Assembly (NCBI GenBank): GCA_905233795.1
Contig: CAJOFP010000313.1
Coordinates: 1 to 6,183 of the forward strand
From: an uncultured Oscillibacter sp.
GTDB taxonomy: Bacteria > Bacillota > Clostridia > Oscillospirales > Oscillospiraceae
Reading direction: 5' to 3'
DNA: 6,183 bases
Below are positions 1 to 4,786 of the stretch, piece after piece. The notes below the pieces were generated by a model. It saw nothing but the letters and a program-made list of their open reading frames with translations, was not told the DNA's origin and did not search any database. The position numbers were made by a program, and so were the translations under genes. Each line of letters begins with the position of its first letter. Positions within the stretch are counted from its first letter, which is position 1.

Positions 1-294
1 GGGAATTTTATTTACACGGACGGAAAAGGCGTGACAAGATTTTCACCGCTCGCCGACTGGACGCATGAGGATATTCTGGCGTTTATTCATTATCACAAAC
101 TGCCCCTGCCGCCGATTTACGGTTGGTCAAACGGCTATCGTTGCGGGACGCACCCGTGGCCGGCGCGTCAGTGGACGGGCAATGAGGAAAACGGCTGGCG
201 GGAAATTTATGAGATAGACCCGCGCATTGTCGCCGACGCCGCGGAATATCTTCCGGGCGCGAAAGCGTTTCTGAACGGAGGCGCGGCGGAGTGA
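1..294 (+). CDS. PAPS-reductase-like protein, C-terminal part (5' end outside window)
   Basis: The frame is open from base 1, so this is the last 97 residues of a gene that begins upstream; the GTG at 31 is internal and need not be the start. The visible part carries the C-terminal signature of phage proteins of the phosphoadenosine-phosphosulfate reductase (adenine-nucleotide alpha-hydrolase, PP-loop) family: RFSPLADWTHEDILAFI at residues 13-29 (the SPL..W...D(I/V)..(F/Y)I segment shared with CysH-type enzymes), PPIYGW at 37-42 and CGTHPWPAR at 48-56. The SGGKDS nucleotide loop would lie upstream. Such phage proteins are predicted to bind ATP or a PAPS-like nucleotide; the substrate is unknown. 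The stop overlaps the GTG of the next gene (GTGA), so the two are probably translationally coupled. The sequence differs clearly from the second PAPS-like protein at 959-2110, so this is not a simple recent duplicate. Family assignment is firm; function is open. Confidence 0.85.
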   Translation, partial: GNFIYTDGKGVTRFSPLADWTHEDILAFIHYHKLPLPPIYGWSNGYRCGTHPWPARQWTGNEENGWREIYEIDPRIVADAAEYLPGAKAFLNGGAAE

Positions 295-968
295 AAATCG
301 TGAAAATCCCGCTGTCGGATTTAAAAAAGCCGGATCGCAATGTCCGGCTGCACACGGACAAGCAATTAAACGAATTTGTCCGGAGCGTTGAGATGTTCGG
401 ACAGATCCGTCCGATTGTGACGGACGAAAATAATATTATTCTCGCGGGGAACGGCTTATACGAGGCGTTAAAGCGCATGGGTCGGGACAAAGCCGATGTT
501 TTGAAAATCCCCAACCTGTCGGAGAATCAGAAGAAAAAACTTATGCTGGCCGACAATAAAATTTTCGGTCTGGGTATGGATGATCTGGAGTCTTTTGACG
601 CGATTCTGGAAGATTTGAAAAACGATTTGGATATACCCGGCTTTGACGAGGATTTGTTGCGGAGCATGGTCGCCGACGCGAGCGAAATCACGGAACAGTT
701 ACGGGAATACGGAACGCTGGACGCGGATGAAATCGCGGAGCTTCACGCGGCGCGGGAACGAAAAGAGGCGTTGATTCAGGCGGCGCGTGAAAACGCGAAT
801 CAGCCGGATCATTCAAACGGCGGCGGGAACGCGGAACCCGACGGCGCCGCGAATATCCGGGACGGCGCCGAAAACGACGGCGGTCATGATAACGCGGATA
901 ATGAGGGACGGGAAGTTATACGGCGTTCCGTGATTTGTCCCTATTGCGGGGGAACGGTATGGCTGTAA
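291..968 (+). CDS. ParB/sulfiredoxin-fold nuclease-like protein with C-terminal CPYCG
   Basis: A 225-residue protein starting at GTG 291. A GGAGG at 277-281 lies nine bases upstream, and the start overlaps the previous stop. Residues 1-70 match the ParB N-terminal/Srx-like fold: IPLSDLKKPDRNVRLH, a helix up to MFGQIRPIV, then the turn IILAGNGLYEALKRMG at 49-64. That turn corresponds to the G-x-x-R or DGHxR region of other ParB-like domains, but here reads GNGLYEAL, lacking both the usual His/Glu and the Arg. Residues 70-165 are charged and helical. Residues 168-207 are a low-complexity linker rich in N, D, G and E. The end carries one CPYCG knuckle (216-220), half of a zinc ribbon, so zinc binding would need a second chain. 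ParB-fold proteins bind DNA and CTP or cut DNA; which applies here cannot be told. It lies between two PAPS-reductase-like genes, which suggests a shared pathway. Confidence 0.82.
   Translation: MKIVKIPLSDLKKPDRNVRLHTDKQLNEFVRSVEMFGQIRPIVTDENNIILAGNGLYEALKRMGRDKADVLKIPNLSENQKKKLMLADNKIFGLGMDDLESFDAILEDLKNDLDIPGFDEDLLRSMVADASEITEQLREYGTLDADEIAELHAARERKEALIQAARENANQPDHSNGGGNAEPDGAANIRDGAENDGGHDNADNEGREVIRRSVICPYCGGTVWL
948..952 (+). promoter_or_regulatory. ribosome binding site fixing the start of the IbrA-like gene
   Basis: GGGGG followed by AA lies six bases before the ATG at 959. It favours ATG 959 over the in-frame TTG at 935, whose upstream sequence has no purine-rich site. The site lies inside the 3' end of the ParB-like gene, fitting translational coupling. 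Confidence 0.5.
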
Positions 969-2110
969 AATATCTGCGATCCGATATGGACGTTGTGACA
1001 GCCGCTAAAACGCGTATCCGCAACGCGTTCAAAAACGGCGTTCCCGTTTATATGTCGTTTTCAGGCGGCAAAGACAGCCTGTCTCTCGCGCAACTCACGC
1101 TTGATTTAATCCGACGCGGGGAAATTGACCCGTCGCTTCTGACCGCGCAATTCGTGGACGAGGAGGCGATTTTCCCCTGTATCGAACAGACCGTGAAAGA
1201 CTGGCGGCGTAAATTTCTTTACGTCGGCGCGAAATTTGAATGGTTCTGCGTGGAAGTCAAGCATTTTAATTGTTTTAACGAACTGTCGGAAGAAGAGACT
1301 TTTGTCTGCTGGGACAAACGCAAGCGTGACGTTTGGGTGAGACAGCCGCCGCCGTTCGCAATCACGGAACATCCTTTGTTGCGACCCCGGATTGATAATT
1401 ATCAAAGTTTCATGCCGCGTATCTGTATGGACGGCATCACGCTGACCGGCGTCCGCGCCAAAGAGTCCGTGCAGAGACTGGAATATATGGCGCGTATGAA
1501 TCTCGGCGGCAAAGGGATTACCGGACGCCGTCAGATGTACCCGATTTACGACTGGTCCACAAATGACGTGTGGCTGTATCTGCGGGATGAGGGCGTGGAG
1601 ATTCCCAAAATTTATTTTTATCTCTGGCAGAGCGGAACGCCGCGCAATCAGCTTCGGGTATCGCAGTTCTTTTCCGTTGATACGGCGAAAAGCCTTGTCA
1701 GGATGAATGAATATTATCCCGATCTGATGGAACGGATTATCCGGCGCGAACCGAACGCGTATTTGGCGGCGTTATACTGGGACAGCGAGATGTTCGGACG
1801 GCGCACACGCGCCCGACGTAAAACGGAGGGCGAGGACGCGGCGCCAAAAGATTATAAAGCCATGCTGATTCGGATATTCGCGGATATGCCGCGTTATTTT
1901 AACACGCCGCATAAAATGGCAGTCGCCCAAAAATACCGTCATTTCTTTATTCGTATGGGCGTGGTCGCCACGGATAAAGATTATCAGGATATGTACGACG
2001 GTCTTATGCGCGGCGATCCCAAATTTCGGTCTTTCCGGGCGTTATATAAAAAAATGTTTTCCGCTTACGCCATGAACGCCAAAAAGGCGCGGGGAGGCGG
2101 AAAGACATGA
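959..2110 (+). CDS. IbrA-like PAPS-reductase-family protein (DUF3440)
   Basis: A 383-residue protein from ATG 959 (a TTG at 935 would add eight residues but lacks a good ribosome site). The PP-loop SGGKDS is at residues 35-40, the ATP/PAPS-binding signature of the adenine-nucleotide alpha-hydrolase superfamily. Further family marks are GVRAKES at 164-170 and YPIYDWSTNDVWLYL at 194-208, followed by the long C-terminal region typical of DUF3440/COG3969 proteins. The family includes E. coli IbrA, which with the ParB-like IbrB affects expression of immunoglobulin-binding eib genes; its chemistry is not settled. Here the gene overlaps the previous one by ten bases and shares ATGA with the IbrB-like gene that follows, so the IbrA-IbrB pairing is kept. 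Length and motifs look intact. A role in adenylating, thiolating or otherwise modifying a nucleic acid is inference from the superfamily (DndC, TilS and CysH share the fold). Confidence 0.87.
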   Translation: MAVKYLRSDMDVVTAAKTRIRNAFKNGVPVYMSFSGGKDSLSLAQLTLDLIRRGEIDPSLLTAQFVDEEAIFPCIEQTVKDWRRKFLYVGAKFEWFCVEVKHFNCFNELSEEETFVCWDKRKRDVWVRQPPPFAITEHPLLRPRIDNYQSFMPRICMDGITLTGVRAKESVQRLEYMARMNLGGKGITGRRQMYPIYDWSTNDVWLYLRDEGVEIPKIYFYLWQSGTPRNQLRVSQFFSVDTAKSLVRMNEYYPDLMERIIRREPNAYLAALYWDSEMFGRRTRARRKTEGEDAAPKDYKAMLIRIFADMPRYFNTPHKMAVAQKYRHFFIRMGVVATDKDYQDMYDGLMRGDPKFRSFRALYKKMFSAYAMNAKKARGGGKT

Positions 2111-2427
2111 ACGAAAATAAAAATAAATTAACGCTTCCTCTTTCGACGCTTCAATGGATTGAGCATGATTTATTAAAGCCGAATGATTATAACCCGAATA
2201 AAGTCAGTAAAGAAAATCTGAAATTACTCACGCAATCCATTCTGACAAACGGCTGGACGCTTCCGATTGTGGTCCGTCCCGATTTGACGATTATAGACGG
2301 CTTCCACCGCTGGACCGTCTCAGGAGAAGAGCCTTTGCGTTCCATGCTGGGCGGGAAAGTTCCGGTCGTAACGGTAACGCATCAGGACGCGACGAATACA
2401 GCAAAACGCATTTGCTGGAGCCGATGA
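2107..2427 (+). CDS. IbrB-like ParB-fold protein, N-terminal fragment (frameshifted)
   Basis: A 106-codon frame starting at ATG 2107 with GGAGG at 2093-2097; the start overlaps the IbrA-like stop (ATGA). It encodes the N-terminal ParB-like domain of the IbrB type: LLKPNDYNPNKV at residues 22-33, a helix to ILTNGWTLPIVV at 45-56, and the conserved IIDGFHRW at 62-69, then GGKVPVVTVTHQDATN at 82-97. After residue ~97 the similarity stops and the frame ends in nine unrelated residues. The family's C-terminal half continues in the -1 frame at 2412-2606. The stretch that normally joins the halves, around a conserved N-R-A-R-G-type segment, is not found in any frame, so bases seem to be missing as well as the frame shifted. 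The lesion coincides with a perfect 21-bp repeat of the gene's own 3' end. Unless recoded or mis-assembled, the product is a truncated, probably inactive protein. Confidence 0.8.
   Translation: MNENKNKLTLPLSTLQWIEHDLLKPNDYNPNKVSKENLKLLTQSILTNGWTLPIVVRPDLTIIDGFHRWTVSGEEPLRSMLGGKVPVVTVTHQDATNTAKRICWSR
2385..2405 (+). repeat. 21-bp direct repeat, copy 1 (at the ibrB-like frameshift)
   Basis: This 21-bp stretch, beginning GGACGCGACG and ending ACAGCAAA, is identical to 2562-2582, 177 bp downstream in the same gene. The two copies are read in different frames: copy 1 as DATNTA, copy 2 as GRDEYSK. The bases on either side differ. It lies exactly where the ibrB-like reading frame breaks. Confidence 0.9.
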
Positions 2428-2606
2428 AAGCGATTGTGCGGCGTCTGCTCAATCAGGGAAAAACCGTGGAGGAAATCGGGAAACAGCTGGGGATGAAACC
2501 GGAAGAAATTTTTCGCCTGTCCGATTTCTCCCGCGATGATTTTCTCGAAATGATGATTCGCGGACGCGACGAATACAGCAAAGCGACGATGTACACGACA
2601 ATCTAA
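2412..2606 (+). CDS. IbrB-like protein, C-terminal fragment (continuation of the frameshifted gene)
   Basis: The -1 frame relative to 2107-2427; 64 codons counted from TTG 2412, but no ribosome site is evident and this is best read as the second half of the broken gene rather than a new one. THLLEPMKAIVRRLL corresponds to the region after the ParB domain in IbrB-like proteins. A predicted helix-turn-helix follows (TVEEIGKQLGMKPEEIFRL, residues 18-36), then the usual short tail, here FSRDDFLEMMIRGRDEYSK. A shift from frame 2107 to this frame within the AAAA at 2403-2406 would read through as TNTAK-THLLEPM. That would restore one long product of about 165 residues but still lack the conserved joining segment. 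It is the last gene before a 466-bp non-coding interval, so it ends the accessory operon. Confidence 0.6.
   Translation: MLEPMKAIVRRLLNQGKTVEEIGKQLGMKPEEIFRLSDFSRDDFLEMMIRGRDEYSKATMYTTI
2562..2582 (+). repeat. 21-bp direct repeat, copy 2 (3' end of the ibrB-like gene)
   Basis: Identical to 2385-2405. Here it encodes GRDEYSK in the C-terminal tail, in the frame that agrees with the family, so this copy is probably the original and the upstream one the derived copy. Confidence 0.9.
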
Positions 2607-2711
2607 AAAATAGCGCGTGACGCCTTATCTCCGGCTATGTGTCGGCGTTTGTCGATTCGTCCATGTAAACACACATCCCGGAAAAAACGCGCTTAAATTG
2701 GCGTTGAGAGA

Positions 2712-2750
2712 GCGTTACAAATTGGAGAAATCGCAAAAATTTTGTAACGC
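2712..2750. repeat. inverted pair of the GCGTTACAAA element
   Basis: GCGTTACAAA at 2712-2721 faces its reverse complement TTTGTAACGC at 2741-2750 across a 19-base gap. The same word recurs in the tandem array downstream, so this looks like a divergent pair of binding sites for one protein, or a hairpin in RNA. Confidence 0.65.
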
Positions 2751-2806
2751 CTCGACTGTTACAAAAAAATTGGTTTGTAACGCCTTTGTAACGCCCTTGT
2801 AACGCT
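2741..2806 (+). repeat. phased 11-bp repeat array (TTTGTAACGCC)
   Basis: TTTGTAACGCC occurs at 2741-2751, 2774-2784 and 2785-2795, with a near copy CTTGTAACGCT at 2796-2806. The last three are head to tail, and the first lies 33 bp (three units) upstream, so all share an 11-bp phase, about one helical turn. The 22-bp gap contains an inverted GTTACAAAA (2758-2766). Arrays of this kind are usually protein-binding sites (TerS-binding cos/pac elements, replication iterons or operators). Which one is not shown by the sequence. Confidence 0.75.
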
Positions 2807-2848
2807 TCTCAACCCGTTGCGCCGCAATAGGTTGAGAGTTCTTTTATA
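2807..2848 (+). terminator. possible intrinsic terminator after the accessory operon
   Basis: TCTCAACC (2807-2814) pairs with GGTTGAGA (2830-2837). Inside the loop TTGC pairs with GCAA around GCC, making an interrupted stem. It is followed by GTTCTTTTAT, a moderately T-rich tail. It lies 200 bp after the last accessory gene and before the terminase genes. The tail is not a clean U-run, so the call is tentative. Confidence 0.4.
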
Positions 2849-2851
2849 CCC

Positions 2852-2993
2852 GTTTGTTACAATGTTACAGAGTTATATATAGAGTATTAAAATAGGAAAG
2901 ACAGGAAAGATAGGACAATATAATATCTTTCCTATCTTTCCTAAATTACCTATTTTATATAATTATATATAAGCCTGTAAATTTGTAACAGGC
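2852..2993. repeat. nested ~140-bp imperfect inverted repeat
   Basis: Three pairs of arms share one axis near 2922.5: 2852-2872 with 2973-2993 (imperfect, core GTTACA/TGTAAC), TTATATATA 2873-2881 with TATATATAA 2964-2972, and TAAAATAGG 2888-2896 with CCTATTTTA 2949-2957. Inside lies a second hairpin: 20-base arms 2893-2912 and 2924-2943 with one mismatch, built of AGGAAAGA-type units and an 11-base loop. The inner arm shares bases with the third outer pair, so the two folds partly compete. The region is AT-rich and could extrude as a cruciform or fold as RNA. I do not recognise it as a known element; packaging-site, replication-origin, regulatory RNA or small non-autonomous-transposon explanations are all possible. 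No clear target-site duplication is visible. Confidence 0.7.
2854..2883 (+). promoter_or_regulatory. possible sigma-70-type promoter ahead of terS
   Basis: TTGTTA (2854-2859) is followed after 16 bases by TATATA (2876-2881), or after 18 bases by TATAGA (2878-2883). It lies downstream of the terminator-like hairpin and about 190 bp before terS. The region is AT-rich, so such words are expected by chance, and no other evidence supports it. Confidence 0.25.
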
Positions 2994-3058
2994 AAGGACG
3001 CGGGGAGCGTTTTTGTCGGTTCGGCGGAACGAATACGAATCGGGGTGATTTGGAAGTC

Positions 3059-3064
3059 AAGGGG
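3059..3064 (+). promoter_or_regulatory. ribosome binding site of terS
   Basis: AAGGGG lies eight bases before ATG 3073. It decides for that ATG over the in-frame GTG at 3064, which overlaps the site itself. Confidence 0.5.
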
Positions 3065-3072
3065 TGGGAGAT

Positions 3073-3945
3073 ATGCCGAGGGCGCGAAGTCCGAACAGAG
3101 CGCTTGCGTTGCGATTATGGTTGGAGAGCGGCGGAAAGCGCGAATTGAAAGACATCGCCGCGCAAATCGGCGTCTCCCCGGAACTGGTGCGCAAGTGGAA
3201 ACATACGGATCGCTGGAACGCGGAATCGGAAAAAGTCACGTTACCAAATGACAACGAGAAAATAAACAGTAACGTGACCAAACGCGAGACCAAACGTAAA
3301 CGGGGCGGACAGCCGGGAAATAAAAACGCCGTCGGCAATCCCGGAGGGGGCGCGCCTGTCGGCAATACGAACGCGCTGGTACACGGCGGCTATTCGCCGG
3401 TCTACTGGGACACGCTCACGGATGAGGAAAAAGCCCTGTTGAGCAATTCGGACAAAGACAGCGAGACGCTTTTATTGGAAGAAATTAATTTATTGTCTAT
3501 CCGGGAACGGCGGATTATGCTGCGCATTCAAAAACTGACGGGACTGGACGAAAGAGCGAAAGGCGGAATGGGACAGGCGGTCGCGTCCGTTATCCGGTCC
3601 GAGGATAAACGGGAATTTGACGCGCCGGAAGACAAAGAGCTTTATGACATCCGCCAACGCGCCAAAATCGAAAGCGGCGATATTTTACCGGGGCGCAAAT
3701 ATAAACTCATGACGCGCACGGAGCCGACGTATGATATTATTCACCGGCTGGAAGAGGCTTTGACCCGTTGTCAGGCGCAGAAACAACGCTGTATTCAAAC
3801 GCTGGTGAATCTGCGCGTGAAACAAAATGACGGCGCGAAAGGCGAAATCAGCGCGGATACGCGGCGCGAAGTGGAGGAGATGATCCGTCAAATTGGCATC
3901 GAAACGGGACGCGGCGATTCGTCTCCTGCTGACTCGTCCGGCTGA
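3073..3945 (+). CDS. terS: phage terminase small subunit
   Basis: A 290-residue protein from ATG 3073. The N-terminus, MPRARSPNRALALRLWLESG, followed by a helix-turn-helix at about 23-45 (ELKDIAAQIGVSPELVRKWK), is the DNA-binding domain of the small-terminase family that begins M(A/P)R.R.PNR. A basic linker (TKRETKRKRGGQPGNKNA, 69-86) and the glycine/asparagine stretch 87-108 ending in NALVHGGYS follow, a pattern typical of this family. Residues 114-160 (TDEEKALL..., EEINLLSIRERRIMLRI) form the oligomerisation-type helical core, and 220-250 may be coiled coil. The protein forms a ring on the packaging site and delivers DNA to TerL. The gene overlaps terL by 53 bases in another frame and lies just after a repeat-rich interval that may be its binding site. 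The codons for residues 55-75 contain GTTAC/GTAAC words like those in that interval. It looks intact. Confidence 0.88.
   Translation: MPRARSPNRALALRLWLESGGKRELKDIAAQIGVSPELVRKWKHTDRWNAESEKVTLPNDNEKINSNVTKRETKRKRGGQPGNKNAVGNPGGGAPVGNTNALVHGGYSPVYWDTLTDEEKALLSNSDKDSETLLLEEINLLSIRERRIMLRIQKLTGLDERAKGGMGQAVASVIRSEDKREFDAPEDKELYDIRQRAKIESGDILPGRKYKLMTRTEPTYDIIHRLEEALTRCQAQKQRCIQTLVNLRVKQNDGAKGEISADTRREVEEMIRQIGIETGRGDSSPADSSG
3235..3278. repeat. 10-bp inverted repeat inside terS
   Basis: GTCACGTTAC (3235-3244) and its exact reverse complement GTAACGTGAC (3269-3278) are separated by 24 bases. They lie in the codons for the basic linker of TerS and share the CGTTAC/GTAACG core with the repeats upstream of the gene. 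Immediately downstream GACCAAACG occurs twice at a 12-base interval (3276-3284, 3288-3296). Confidence 0.6.
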
Positions 3946-4786
3946 GTTTGGCCGCGCCGTCGGCTTTACCCGACTGGGAACGCTTCACAACGCGTGGATT
4001 GTCTCTATGGTTACGGGCAAAAATGATAAAACGCTGCAAGCCCACAGAGGCAGTTACAAAACAACCTGCGTCGCGCTCGCGCTGGCGATTTTATTGATTT
4101 TATTCCCCAATCTGCGTCTGGCGTTCATGCGCAAGACGGATAACGACGTAAAAGAAGTGGTCGCGCAAGTCCGAAAGATTCTGGAACATGAAATCACGCG
4201 GGAATTTGTACGCCGTATCTGGGGCGTGTCGCTTAAAATCACGAAAGCCACGGCGACGGAAATCAATACCAATCTCACCGACGACCCGCGAGGGACGCCG
4301 CAATTAACCGGTATCGGCATGGGCGGCAGTCTGACCGGAAAGCATTTTGATTTAATATTTACAGACGATATAGTCAACGTACAAGATCGCGTTTCCCGCG
4401 CCGAACGGGAACGGACGAAGTTAATCTATCAGGAATTGCAGAATATACGCAATCGAGGCGGAAGAATATTCAATACGGGGACGCCGTGGCATGAGGACGA
4501 CGCTTTCTCTATCATGCCCGCGCCGGAACGCTTTGATTGCTATATGACAGGTTTAATTTCAAACGATGAATTGACGGAAATCCGGGCGTCAATGGTTCCG
4601 TCGTTGTTCGCCGCGAATTACGAGTTAAAACATATCCCGTCTGAAAAAATATTGTTTGTCTTATCCGACGGACAAACCCGGCGTATGGCGGCGAGGATTA
4701 CACGGCGTTTACGATTGCGCGTAAATCTGACGGGAAAATCTATGTTTTCGGCAAGTTATGGCATGACCATGTCGGAAAGCATATGA
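3893..4786 (+). CDS. terL: phage terminase large subunit, ATPase part (frameshifted after ~residue 255)
   Basis: The frame runs from TTG 3893, the only ordinary start near the N-terminus since a stop at 3881-3883 closes the frame; a purine-rich GTGGAGGAG lies 13 bases before it. Residues 1-255 read as a TerL ATPase domain: LTRPAEFGRAVGF near the start, Walker A AHRGSYKTT (50-58), LRLAFMRKTDNDVKEV (74-89), Walker B DLIFTDD (153-159), and the coupling-type motif FNTGTPWHEDDAF (193-205). It ends with ANYELKHIPSEKILF (241-255). The following 42 residues are not TerL-like, because the conserved sequence continues in the -1 frame. The stop overlaps ATG 4783 (ATGA), so a gene caller sees two neat genes. 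Homologs have roughly 20 more residues between this point and the nuclease domain, so a deletion is likely along with the shift. An ATPase lacking its nuclease would not be expected to support packaging, unless the shift is programmed or a sequence error. Confidence 0.85.
   Translation: MASKRDAAIRLLLTRPAEFGRAVGFTRLGTLHNAWIVSMVTGKNDKTLQAHRGSYKTTCVALALAILLILFPNLRLAFMRKTDNDVKEVVAQVRKILEHEITREFVRRIWGVSLKITKATATEINTNLTDDPRGTPQLTGIGMGGSLTGKHFDLIFTDDIVNVQDRVSRAERERTKLIYQELQNIRNRGGRIFNTGTPWHEDDAFSIMPAPERFDCYMTGLISNDELTEIRASMVPSLFAANYELKHIPSEKILFVLSDGQTRRMAARITRRLRLRVNLTGKSMFSASYGMTMSESI
4644..4677 (+). promoter_or_regulatory. A6 run plus hairpin at the terL frameshift (candidate recoding site)
   Basis: An A6 run (4644-4649) is followed after four bases by a perfect 7-bp stem, GTTTGTC (4654-4660) with GACAAAC (4671-4677), around a ten-base loop. 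The frame needed for the nuclease part opens just here: its last upstream stop is TGA 4642-4644. A -1 slip on the A run would give ...SEK-NIVCLIRRTNPAYGGEDYTAF. The zero-frame heptamer (A AAA ATA) is not a strong slippery sequence, so this is a weak candidate. Confidence 0.3.

Larger units (their letters stand above)
2607..3072 (+). other. non-coding interval between the accessory operon and terS
   Basis: Between the ibrB-like stop and the terS start there is no gene I can support. A 61-codon frame at 2617-2802 starts with GTG, has no clear ribosome site, and its second half is made of the translated 11-bp repeats, so I do not call it. The interval holds GTTAC/GTAAC repeats in both orientations (2712-2806, again at 2857-2869 and 2982-2993), a terminator-like hairpin (2807-2848), AT-rich DNA with promoter-like words, and a nested inverted repeat (2852-2993). 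In phages the sequence just upstream of terS often carries the cos or pac site, so packaging-site function is a reasonable inference. Confidence 0.7.

Noticed and set aside
83..514. Antisense frame of 143 codons, and the other minus-strand frames (1106-1405, 3057-3365, 3685-3891, 3848-4045, 4054-4377, 5586-5882)
   Set aside because: Each lies opposite a well-supported phage gene, has no recognisable domain, and is explained by codon bias of the + strand gene.
840..870. GACGGCGCCG repeated at 840-849 and 861-870 as a regulatory site
   Set aside because: It lies in the low-complexity linker codons (DGA..DGA) and is explained by the repeated amino acids.
2617..2802. A 61-codon frame starting with GTG after the ibrB-like gene
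   Set aside because: No clear ribosome site, no recognisable domain, and the second half is simply the translation of the 11-bp repeats.
2708..2810. CRISPR-like array
   Set aside because: The units are 11 bp and directly adjoining or multiples of 11 apart; there are no spacer-sized unique sequences and no cas genes.
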